Assembly: GCA_003233025.1 (NCBI GenBank)
Contig: QIKS01000116.1
Location: 1 to 6,615, forward strand
Direction: 5' to 3'
Origin: Hellea balneolensis
GTDB taxonomy: Bacteria > Pseudomonadota > Alphaproteobacteria > Caulobacterales > Maricaulaceae
Length of the DNA stretch: 6,615 bases
Within the stretch, counting starts at the first letter, position 1, and every line of letters begins with the position of its first letter. A model generated the notes under the pieces. The model saw nothing but the letters and a program-made list of their open reading frames with translations. It had not been told where the DNA came from and did not search any database. Of this stretch, positions 1-5,771 are shown in pieces. The translations under genes were made by a program, and so were the position numbers.

Positions 1-90
1 GGGTTTGGCCCGGTAAAAGACGAGGCGACGGCGCGGATAAAACCCGACATCGATCGACGGCTCGCGGCCTATAAAACGGACCGGCAATAA
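1..90 (+). CDS. 3' end of a gene cut by the window edge; possibly indolepyruvate ferredoxin oxidoreductase
   Basis: Frame 1 is open from the first base and closes at TAA (88-90), giving a 29-residue C-terminus that starts GFGPVKDEATARIKP and ends AAYKTDRQ. The opening 'GFGxVK' followed by a charged helical tail resembles the extreme C-terminus of large single-chain indolepyruvate:ferredoxin oxidoreductases, which oxidise arylpyruvates from aromatic amino acid breakdown. This rests on recall of a short motif, so the product name is tentative. That the frame is coding is likelier but also unproven. Its last 22 bp overlap the 3' end of the convergent uridine kinase gene, so no room remains for a separate terminator between them. 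The rest of the gene lies to the left of the window. Confidence 0.5.
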   Translation, partial: GFGPVKDEATARIKPDIDRRLAAYKTDRQ

Positions 91-683
91 CGGATTAACG
101 GCCCGGTGCTGGTGATGATACTAAGCTCGCACTGATCTTGGCTGATCACCACATCTGCGTGAGCTTTTGAAGGTTCGACAAATTTCTCATGCATAGGCGT
201 TACTTGTTTTTGGAACTGGGTGCGCACATTGCTCTCGGTGCGGCCGCGCTCTGCCGTATCACGCTTTATACGGCGCTCAAGCCTGATATTCTCAGCGCAC
301 CTGACAAAAAAACGATGGTCAAAAACCGCGCGTAATTTTGGCTGGCTGAGAATTAAAATCCCCTCAACCAATATGATGGGCCGAGGCTGGATACGTTCGG
401 TGATATCCGTGCGGCGATGGGTGGCAAAATCATAAGTTGGGATATCAACGGCTTGACCGGATTTTAGCAACAATAAATGTTGGCGCAATAAATCCCACTG
501 CACGGCATCGGGATGGTCGAAATTTGGTAAAGGCTCGCCAAGCGCCGCGCCGCCGTAATCCCTATAATAATTGTCCTGCTTGACCACCACACATAAATCA
601 CCGCCGAGCGCATAAGTCGTATGTTTGGAAATGCGGGTTTTGCCAGAGCAACTCCCGCCCGCAACGGCAATGAGAGATGTCAT
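69..683 (-). CDS. udk: Uridine kinase (uridine/cytidine kinase), pyrimidine salvage
   Basis: Cytosolic P-loop kinase that phosphorylates uridine and cytidine to UMP and CMP with ATP or GTP. At 204 residues it is close to the usual length of about 210. Visible motifs: Walker A GGSCSGKT (residues 9-16), the KQDNYYRD segment (35-42) with the catalytic-type Asp37, NFDHPDA (54-60), YDF (84-86) in the nucleoside pocket, VEGIL (106-110), the [12 protein letters not shown] lid region (137-148) and [11 protein letters not shown] (163-173). The start is the ATG at 683. The frame stays open to 752, but the extra 23 residues precede the expected N-terminus and overlap folD. An AAGGG Shine-Dalgarno (plus positions 689-693) sits 5 nt upstream of 683. 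This ATG shares ATGA with the folD stop, so translation is probably coupled. The last 25 or so residues look less conserved than the rest. The stop (TAG, 69-71) lies inside the convergent gene at the left edge. Confidence 0.93.
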   Translation of the reverse strand: MTSLIAVAGGSCSGKTRISKHTTYALGGDLCVVVKQDNYYRDYGGAALGEPLPNFDHPDAVQWDLLRQHLLLLKSGQAVDIPTYDFATHRRTDITERIQPRPIILVEGILILSQPKLRAVFDHRFFVRCAENIRLERRIKRDTAERGRTESNVRTQFQKQVTPMHEKFVEPSKAHADVVISQDQCELSIITSTGPLIRYCRSVL

Positions 684-1597
684 TCTAACCCTTTGGGTAC
701 GGGCCATCCCCGCCGCAAGCAAGCTGCCAACAGGGTATTGCGCAACAAGCAAGCAATGGTCATCGGCCCAACCCCGCCCGGCACAGGGGTAATCGCTGCG
801 GCCCGGCTTGCGGCACTTATGTAATCCACATCGCCAACCAATTTCGTCTTGCGCTTGGATTTGGGGTTGTCATTTGCAACCCGGTTTATGCCAACATCAA
901 TGACAATTGCCCCCTCCTTGACCCAATTGCCCTGCACCATTTCGGGGCGACCAACGGCGGCCACCAAAATATCGGCACCTGCGCACACAGAAGCCAAATC
1001 TTTTGTGCGCGAGTGGGCAATGGTTACCGTACAGTTTTGTTCCAAGAACAAAAACGCCGCCGGTTTGCCGACAAGAATGGAGCGACCAATAATAACGCAA
1101 TGCTTGCCGGACAAAACCTCGCCTTGTGCCGCCAAAGCTTGCTTGGCCAAAATCACACACCCTGCGGGCGTACAAGGCCGCAGGCCCGGCCGGCCCAAAG
1201 ACAGGCGCCCTGCGCTGGTTTCCGTCAAGCCGTCAACATCTTTAGCCGGATCGATTTGCCCGATTACGCGCGCCGTATCTACCCCGTCCGGCAGGGGCAA
1301 TTGCACCAAAATACCGTCGATATTGTCATCCGCATTTAAGGTTTTAATCAGGGCGATGAGCGCATCTTCAGGTGTGTCCGCTGGCAGTTCATGCTGGAGC
1401 GATCCCATGCCCGCCTCGCGGGTGAATTTGTGTTTGCTGGCAACATAAACCTGTGAAGCGGCGTCTTCGCCAACCAAAACAACGGCCAAAGACGGCCTGT
1501 AATTATGTTGATCGTGTAAAATTTTGACGGCTTCGCCAATTTTTTCACGCACTTGCGCTGCGATCTTCTTACCGTCAATAGGTGTCGCCATGCCCAT
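680..1597 (-). CDS. folD: Bifunctional methylenetetrahydrofolate dehydrogenase / methenyltetrahydrofolate cyclohydrolase
   Basis: Cytosolic NADP-dependent enzyme that interconverts 5,10-methylene-, 5,10-methenyl- and 10-formyl-tetrahydrofolate, feeding purine and formyl-Met synthesis. The 305-residue length is normal. The N-terminal catalytic domain shows Tyr51 and Lys55 in [10 protein letters not shown], Gln99 in VQLPLP, and Asp122 in KDVDG, matching the Tyr/Lys/Gln/Asp set of the family. PCTP follows at 141-144. The Rossmann domain carries GRSILVGKP (171-179), then [13 protein letters not shown] and the C-terminal signature [11 protein letters not shown] (270-280). The start at 1597 has AGGCGG (plus 1603-1608) 5 nt upstream. 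The in-frame ATG at 1591 would be 11 nt away and is less likely. That Shine-Dalgarno overlaps the stop codon of the upstream YggT gene, and the folD TGA overlaps the udk ATG, so the gene is locked into the run on both sides. All catalytic residues are intact. Confidence 0.97.
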   Translation of the reverse strand: MGMATPIDGKKIAAQVREKIGEAVKILHDQHNYRPSLAVVLVGEDAASQVYVASKHKFTREAGMGSLQHELPADTPEDALIALIKTLNADDNIDGILVQLPLPDGVDTARVIGQIDPAKDVDGLTETSAGRLSLGRPGLRPCTPAGCVILAKQALAAQGEVLSGKHCVIIGRSILVGKPAAFLFLEQNCTVTIAHSRTKDLASVCAGADILVAAVGRPEMVQGNWVKEGAIVIDVGINRVANDNPKSKRKTKLVGDVDYISAASRAAAITPVPGGVGPMTIACLLRNTLLAACLRRGWPVPKGLE

Positions 1598-1602
1598 AAT
1601 AG

Positions 1603-1608
1603 CCGCCT
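1603..1608 (-). promoter_or_regulatory. Shine-Dalgarno of folD, overlapping the YggT stop codon
   Basis: On the minus strand the sequence reads TAGGCGG-CTATT-ATG. TAG is the YggT stop, and AGGCGG is the best ribosome-binding site for folD, 5 nt before its ATG at 1597. The overlap favours translational coupling and supports 1597 over the internal ATG at 1591. Confidence 0.7.
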
Positions 1609-1903
1609 AAAATATACTGCCGCTACGGTAGAAACCAATCAACATATCGCGGATGAAATACAAAGCAAAAATCAGCACAATCGGCGATAAATCAAGCCCG
1701 CCTATGGCAGGGATAATCCGGCGAATTGGTCGCAAAACCGGCTCGACAAATCCCTGTAACACGCCGACAATATTGCGCACCATAGGGTTTCGCGTATTGA
1801 TCACCCCAAAGGCTTGCAGCCAAGAGGTAATCACCCAGGCAAAAATAATGAACAGATAAAGCCCGATGACATTCATCAGGAGATTAAAAATAGCAACCGA
1901 CAT
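1607..1903 (-). CDS. YggT family integral membrane protein
   Basis: Small inner-membrane protein of 98 residues, the usual size for single-repeat YggT proteins. Two hydrophobic segments are visible, at about residues 5-30 and 72-92. Between them is the family hallmark, with the elements EPVLRPIRR (54-62) and IIPAIGGLDLSPI (63-75), followed by the second helix. Its molecular role is not settled; family members have been tied to cell-envelope or osmotic functions and, in plastids, to photosystem and cytochrome assembly. The start is well supported: CGGAG lies 5 nt before the ATG at 1903. It sits 21 bp downstream of the MarC-family gene and 9 bp upstream of folD. In many alphaproteobacteria a YggT gene lies close to folD, often with a small DUF167 gene between. 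No such gene fits in the 9 bp here. Confidence 0.9.
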   Translation of the reverse strand: MSVAIFNLLMNVIGLYLFIIFAWVITSWLQAFGVINTRNPMVRNIVGVLQGFVEPVLRPIRRIIPAIGGLDLSPIVLIFALYFIRDMLIGFYRSGSIF

Positions 1904-1924
1904 GTTTTCTCCGTTTTTACGTAA

Positions 1925-2566
1925 TTAACTTAATATTCCTGTAAGCGCACCCTTGACGCCGTCAATAATAAATTGCGCCGCCAAAGCGGCCAATAAAAAC
2001 CCCAATACCCGCGTTAGCACATTGGTAAATGTTTTGCCCATTAATTTCATCAAGAACCCGGCTAGGAGAAAAGAAATCAGGGTAATGACCAAAACCAGGC
2101 TTAAGGCCGCCATAACCGACAATACATCGCCAACATTAACGCTGTTGGACATCATCAGGATTAAAGAGGCAATGGTGCCGGGGCCAGCAATCATCGGGAT
2201 GCCCATGGGGAAAACGGCAATATCTTCAGGATTATCCATAACCTCCAAAGCTTCTTCTGCCCTGTTTTCGCGCTTTTCCGTGCGTTTTTCGAACACCATT
2301 TGCAAGGCAATCATGAACAGCATAATACCACCAGCAATGCGCAAAGCATCCAGATCAATGCCGAGGGCGTGAAAAATATGATCGCCAAAAAAGGCAAAGA
2401 CAAACAAAATTCCCGCTGCTACGGCCACAGATTTAAACGCCATCACCCGGCGGTGGCGCTTGGATGTTCCTTGCGTCAATGTCGCAAAAATCGGCGCACA
2501 GCCCGGCGGATCAATAATGACAAACAGCACGGCAAATGCCGACAGGAATAGATCGAGATTAAACAT
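1925..2566 (-). CDS. MarC family (NAAT/UPF0056) integral membrane protein
   Basis: Polytopic inner-membrane protein of 213 residues, typical for the family. About six hydrophobic segments are visible, near residues 6-29, 43-60, 74-93, 116-139, 148-171 and 184-201. Family signatures are IIDPPGCAPIF (17-27) in the first helix, GGIMLFMIALQM (79-90), and FPMGIPMIAGPGTIA (119-133) in the fourth, consistent with an internal duplication of the fold. A charged cytoplasmic-type loop (94-114) separates the halves. Substrate is unknown: the 'multiple antibiotic resistance' name is historical, and transport of neutral amino acids is shown only for some archaeal relatives. The start is the ATG at 2566. 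The frame extends to a TTG at 2572, but that codon directly abuts the AAGGG Shine-Dalgarno, which lies a normal 6 nt before 2566. This is the first gene of the four-gene minus run and diverges from the porin. Confidence 0.9.
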   Translation of the reverse strand: MFNLDLFLSAFAVLFVIIDPPGCAPIFATLTQGTSKRHRRVMAFKSVAVAAGILFVFAFFGDHIFHALGIDLDALRIAGGIMLFMIALQMVFEKRTEKRENRAEEALEVMDNPEDIAVFPMGIPMIAGPGTIASLILMMSNSVNVGDVLSVMAALSLVLVITLISFLLAGFLMKLMGKTFTNVLTRVLGFLLAALAAQFIIDGVKGALTGILS

Positions 2567-2572
2567 AGCCAA

Positions 2573-2577
2573 CCCTT
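2573..2577 (-). promoter_or_regulatory. Shine-Dalgarno that decides the MarC-family start
   Basis: The minus strand reads AAGGG-TTGGCT-ATG. Spacing of 6 nt to the ATG at 2566 is normal. The upstream in-frame TTG at 2572 touches the AAGGG directly and could not be used efficiently. Confidence 0.65.
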
Positions 2578-2704
2578 ATCGGTTTGTATGCGTGTGCGCA
2601 AGTTTCCCTTTGTCTGAAATGATAAATTTTGCAATAAGGCTATGCCCGCCAAAGCAAATATGAAATAGAAAGCCCGCAACTTGTTTTAAGGCTTGGATAT
2701 ATCG

Positions 2705-3844
2705 ATGAACACAAAAGCGGCTATGGCACTCGCCTGCATGAGTATGGCTATGGCGACACCAAGTTTCGCCGATGAAACGCCGTCCGCAGACGGCTGGCGT
2801 TTGTTCCAAGGTGCGCCGACAATAAAATATGACCGGGATAATTATTGGCGGTTGCGCGGGCGGCTTTTGTGGGAAGTGGCGAGCTTAAATGAGACACAAA
2901 TCGGCGGCGGACAAAATGATATTAATACCAGCCAATTTCGCGCCGCGCGCATTGGCATTGAAGGCCAGCACGGCCAATTTAAATATAAAACCGAAATTGA
3001 TATTGCCGGCGGCGATGTGGAATTTAACGCGCTCAATGTCACATGGAAAGGCCCGATCAATATCAAGGTCGGACAAATGAAAGCGGGCAGCCCTCTGGAA
3101 GAATTAACCTCCTCGCGCCATATCACCTTTTTGGAACGCGGCCAGGTTACAGACGCCTTTGGTTTTGATCGGCGTCTCGGTGTTCATATCTCAAAATCCG
3201 GGGAAAATTACGGCATCTCCGCCGGCCTATTTGGCAATTCCGTCAACGGCCTTATCGACGACAGGGCCAATAATCGGGTGTTGACCACACGGGGCTATTT
3301 CTCCCAAAAAACCGACGACGGGAAAACACTCCACCTAGGCGCATCCTTGCGTCATACCAAAAATGCCGCTGGCGCACCGAGCCGTTCCGCCCGTTGGGGT
3401 TTTGGTCTTGCCAATGAAAGAACCCAGCCCGAAATTGGCGGCAATGCTTTGCTATACGGATTTGAAGGCGCGGCCATTTGGGGGGCCTTACACGGGCACG
3501 CAGAATATATCCGTGAAGACGGCGACCTTGGTTCTGCTGACGGCGGGTTTGTTCAGGCCGGCTATTTTCTCACTGGCGAAACCCGCGGCTATAAAGGCGG
3601 TTCATTTACCCGCACCAAACCTGACAGACCCTTGTCCAAAGGCGGCTTAGGTGCGTGGGAAATCGCCGCCCGCTTTGACAGCTTAAATGCGCGGCAGGCC
3701 AATGACGACAAAGTACAGACATATACGTTGGGCCTAAATTGGTACCCGGAAAGCCATCTGCGCGTGACCATAAATTATATCGAAGCCAATGGGGACAGCT
3801 TTGACGCGGACGGCTTGCAAATGCGTTTGCAGTTTGATTGGTAA
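2705..3844 (+). CDS. Outer-membrane porin, Porin_O_P (OprO/OprP-like) family
   Basis: Probable trimeric beta-barrel porin for anions or small solutes. With the ATG at 2705 it has 379 residues. Residues 1-22 form a signal peptide (Lys4, hydrophobic core, cleavage PSFA|DE), leaving a mature chain of about 357. Family features: an N-terminal LRGRLLWEV strand, a RAARIGIEG / FKYKTEIDIAGG hairpin, and the conserved block KVGQMKAGSPLEELTSSR then ITFLERG and RRLGVHIS (about residues 121-163). The rest alternates polar and hydrophobic strands and ends MRLQFDW, with a C-terminal aromatic as expected for BAM recognition. The frame extends to a TTG at 2693, but that codon is 1 nt after AAGG and would add residues ahead of a normal signal peptide. 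Even at 2705 the Shine-Dalgarno is weak (GGA at 2695-2697, or AAGG 13 nt away). The 'phosphate-selective' family label does not establish the substrate. A lipoprotein gene follows after 17 bp. Confidence 0.88.
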   Translation: MNTKAAMALACMSMAMATPSFADETPSADGWRLFQGAPTIKYDRDNYWRLRGRLLWEVASLNETQIGGGQNDINTSQFRAARIGIEGQHGQFKYKTEIDIAGGDVEFNALNVTWKGPINIKVGQMKAGSPLEELTSSRHITFLERGQVTDAFGFDRRLGVHISKSGENYGISAGLFGNSVNGLIDDRANNRVLTTRGYFSQKTDDGKTLHLGASLRHTKNAAGAPSRSARWGFGLANERTQPEIGGNALLYGFEGAAIWGALHGHAEYIREDGDLGSADGGFVQAGYFLTGETRGYKGGSFTRTKPDRPLSKGGLGAWEIAARFDSLNARQANDDKVQTYTLGLNWYPESHLRVTINYIEANGDSFDADGLQMRLQFDW

Positions 3845-3861
3845 AGCTGTAATAAGGTTTT

Positions 3862-4425
3862 ATGAAAAACATCCTGCTCTCTGCCAGCCTTCTAATTGTC
3901 GTTTCTTGCACCGCGGAACCGACAAATCCCCAAAGCCAATTTATGGACAGCTTAAGCGCATTATGCGGCCAATCATTTGCCGGGAAATTGGTGAGCACGG
4001 ACGAGGCGGATAAAGATTTTGCCGCCCAAAACATGGTTATGCACGTTGGCCCCTGCACGGAGACGGAAATCCATATTCCTTTTTACGCTGGCGATGACCG
4101 CTCGCGGACATGGATGATTTCCAAGACAAAAACGGGGCTACGCCTTAAACATAGGCACAATCACGAGGATGGCAGCGCGGATATTTTAACCCATTACGGC
4201 GGCGATACCAGCAGCCCAGGCACCGCCAACCGCCAGGAATTCCCCGTCGACCAGTTTTCAAAAGACTTGTTTACCCGTGAAGGTCTGGATGTCTCGACCA
4301 CAAATATTTGGGCCATTGAAATTACCCCAAAAATATATGTCTATGAGCTGCGCCGCGAAGGCCGGCATTTTCGTGTCGAGTTTGATTTAAATGCGCCGAT
4401 CCCGACCCCGCTACCGCCGTGGTAA
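3862..4425 (+). CDS. Uncharacterised lipoprotein with a His-rich motif and two conserved-looking cysteines
   Basis: Product of 187 residues with a lipoprotein signal: Lys2, a hydrophobic stretch, and the lipobox VVSC with Cys16 as the acylated residue. Thr17 and Ala18 follow rather than Asp, which in the Lol pathway favours outer-membrane sorting. The mature part has Cys35 (ALCG) and Cys65 (GPCT), placed to form a disulfide in the periplasm, then YAGDDRSRTW (75-84), a histidine/acid cluster KHRHNHEDG (96-104), HYGGDT (111-116), NRQEFPVDQFSKDLF, and a strand-rich end (YVYELRREGRHFRVEFDL). It resembles a conserved uncharacterised family I recall from other alphaproteobacteria, but I can name no function. 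The start has TAAGG 5 nt upstream, and the 17-bp gap after the porin implies cotranscription. It ends 56 bp before the convergent glycosyltransferase. Confidence 0.82.
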   Translation: MKNILLSASLLIVVSCTAEPTNPQSQFMDSLSALCGQSFAGKLVSTDEADKDFAAQNMVMHVGPCTETEIHIPFYAGDDRSRTWMISKTKTGLRLKHRHNHEDGSADILTHYGGDTSSPGTANRQEFPVDQFSKDLFTREGLDVSTTNIWAIEITPKIYVYELRREGRHFRVEFDLNAPIPTPLPPW

Positions 4426-4432
4426 GATAAAC

Positions 4433-4463
4433 CCAGGGACGGACATAGCCGCCGCTGCCCTGG
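4433..4463. terminator. Weak possible bidirectional terminator hairpin between convergent genes
   Basis: CCAGGG (4433-4438) and CCCTGG (4458-4463) can form a 6-bp stem around a 19-nt loop that itself holds CGG/CCG for a small inner pairing. It lies in the 56-bp gap between the lipoprotein and glycosyltransferase stop codons, where a terminator is expected. No run of T follows on the plus strand. On the minus strand GTTTATCTT follows, which is only moderately T-rich. The long loop and short stem make this a weak call. Confidence 0.3.
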
Positions 4464-4481
4464 CCTAAATGTCAACAAGTC

Positions 4482-5639
4482 CTAAAACAAACCCTTCAAA
4501 AATCGGCCAAGACGGCGCATTATTTTTTTGAAAATCCGCCACGGGGCGCCGGCTAATTTTATCAAGCGTCTGGCCCGCCGCCAACGTTTTCTGCGCTGGG
4601 GTTCGGTTTCAGGCTCAAGATAGGCCACGAAATCAGCCGCGACTTGTTTCCACGCATAATTTTGTGCGTGCTTTGAAGCCGCCTTTCGCTCCAGTTCCAA
4701 ACATGCCAGACAGGCGGCGCGTAAATCTTCATCGACGACACCCGCCCCGGAGCCTGGAATAATATCGATCGGGCCGCTGACCGGATAGCCAGCCACGGGG
4801 GTTCCCGTTGCCATGGCCTCGATAATCACCAAGCCAAATGTATCGGTTTTGGACGGGAAGACGAACACATCTGCGTCCGCATAATAACGAGCCAATTCCG
4901 CGTCAAATTTAGCGCCAACAAAATGAGTGTCTTTTGTAAATTTCTTTTTCAGGCTGGCCAGACCAGGGCCGTCGCCAACCACAATTTTACTGCCCGGTAA
5001 ATCAAGTTTTAAAAAACCTTCGATGTTTTTCTCAACCGCGACCCGCCCGACATTAACAAATATTGGCCGCTTTAGCCCCGCGTAAACATCCGCGCCAAAT
5101 TTGTCCGATTTTGAAAACCGCAATTTGGGCGAGAACTGTTTAAGATCAACGCCCCGCGCCCAAGGTGCCAAATTATGAAAGCCCTTCGCGTTCAAAAATT
5201 CAACCATGGACGCCGTTGTCACCATAATTCGGCCACTGGCATTATGAAAACTGCGAACAAATTTATAGCCAAGAACCAAAGGAATAAACCGAAAGCGGGC
5301 GTTCACATATTCAGGAAATTTCGTATGATAACTGGTCGTAAATGGCATGCCCCATTTCAAGCACAAAGCCCGCGCCGCCCAGCCAAGCGGCCCTTCTGTC
5401 GCAATATGCACGGCGTCCGGTCCAAACAAAACCAGCCTGCGTTCCACTTCGCGCTTGGCAAAAAGGGCAATGCGGATTTCAGGATAGCTGGGCAAAGGCA
5501 GGGTCCAAAACCCGTCTGAAGGCGAGATGATTTCGACAATATGCCCGGCCCGCTCACATTCTTGCGCCGTCTTTGACAAGGTGCGAACCACCCCGTTCAT
5601 TTGCGGCTTCCAAGCATCTGTAACCAGCAGGATTTTCAT
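4482..5639 (-). CDS. GT4-type (GT-B fold) glycosyltransferase with a cationic C-terminal tail
   Basis: Retaining glycosyltransferase of 385 residues, resembling the mannosyl/glucosyl/sulfoquinovosyl-diacylglycerol transferase group. N-terminal domain: KILLVTDAWKPQMNGVVRT, with the NGV loop at 15-17, EGPLGWAAR (82-90), and TSYHTKFPEY with His105. C-terminal sugar-nucleotide domain: NVGRVAVEKN (196-205, with Arg199 and Lys204), VVGDGPG (220-226), and PSKTDTFGLVIIEAMA (262-277), the EX7E motif with Asp266 as first acid and Glu274 as second. The Asp variant is usual in this group. Residues 349-385 form a tail with 16 Arg/Lys and no acid, mixed with Trp, Phe, Ile and Leu, which suggests peripheral attachment to anionic membrane lipids. 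Likely role is synthesis of a glycolipid or envelope glycan; donor and acceptor cannot be read from sequence. The gene is monocistronic in view, with its own promoter and a weak GGTG ribosome-binding site before the ATG at 5639. Confidence 0.9.
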   Translation of the reverse strand: MKILLVTDAWKPQMNGVVRTLSKTAQECERAGHIVEIISPSDGFWTLPLPSYPEIRIALFAKREVERRLVLFGPDAVHIATEGPLGWAARALCLKWGMPFTTSYHTKFPEYVNARFRFIPLVLGYKFVRSFHNASGRIMVTTASMVEFLNAKGFHNLAPWARGVDLKQFSPKLRFSKSDKFGADVYAGLKRPIFVNVGRVAVEKNIEGFLKLDLPGSKIVVGDGPGLASLKKKFTKDTHFVGAKFDAELARYYADADVFVFPSKTDTFGLVIIEAMATGTPVAGYPVSGPIDIIPGSGAGVVDEDLRAACLACLELERKAASKHAQNYAWKQVAADFVAYLEPETEPQRRKRWRRARRLIKLAGAPWRIFKKIMRRLGRFLKGLF

Positions 5640-5660
5640 TGTTCACCGACCCCGAATTTT

Positions 5661-5688
5661 TTTATATCTTAGCGAGTTTACCTGACAA
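5661..5688 (-). promoter_or_regulatory. Sigma70-like promoter of the glycosyltransferase gene
   Basis: On the minus strand TTGTCA (plus 5683-5688) and TATAAA (plus 5661-5666) are separated by 16 bp. Each matches five of six consensus bases. Transcription would begin near 5654, about 15 nt before the ATG at 5639, a short leader. Assigned by eye only. Confidence 0.55.
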
Positions 5689-5760
5689 AGCGAATAAAAA
5701 ATGCTTGAATTTACCGGGCGTGTCCTGCACATTTCCATTGGAATATCTGCACATAAAAAC

Positions 5761-5766
5761 AGGGAG
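5761..5766 (+). promoter_or_regulatory. Strong Shine-Dalgarno of ygfZ
   Basis: AGGGAG lies 5 nt before the ATG at 5772 and fixes this start. It is among the better ribosome-binding sites in the window. I saw no equally convincing plus-strand promoter in the 132-bp divergent region 5640-5771. Confidence 0.65.
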
Positions 5767-5771
5767 CATCA

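Noticed and set aside
1061..1087. folD nucleotide-binding motif reads GRSILVGKP rather than GRSNIVGKP
   Set aside because: This variant is common among bacterial FolD proteins and the catalytic Tyr, Lys, Gln and Asp are all present, so no change of function is implied.
849..1448. A 199-codon open frame on the plus strand opposite folD
   Set aside because: It lies wholly antisense to an intact, strongly conserved folD. Its translation has no recognisable domain and is rich in residues expected from reversed codons.
2611..2631. A possible Pho box upstream of the porin (TGTCT at 2611-2615), looked for because the family is called phosphate-selective
   Set aside because: There is no second TGTCA-like repeat at the 11-bp spacing a PhoB site needs, so phosphate control cannot be claimed.
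2705..2740. A cysteine in the porin signal peptide (ALAC) that could suggest a lipobox
   Set aside because: Leu is not at the -3 position, the hydrophobic stretch before the Cys is too short, and a normal signal peptidase I site (PSFA|DE) follows. A lipidated barrel of this family is not expected.
3606..4058. A 150-codon minus-strand frame spanning the end of the porin and the start of the lipoprotein
   Set aside because: It runs antisense across two well-supported genes and their junction, has no ribosome-binding site that I can see, and shows no family motif.
4806..4844. First acid of the glycosyltransferase EX7E motif is Asp266 instead of Glu
   Set aside because: The TDTFG form is typical of the MgtA/SqdX-like subgroup of GT4 enzymes and does not suggest inactivation.
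5733..5743. Short palindrome TTCCA-T-TGGAA upstream of ygfZ, a possible operator
   Set aside because: Five-base arms are expected by chance in AT-rich intergenic DNA, and no second copy was seen in the window.
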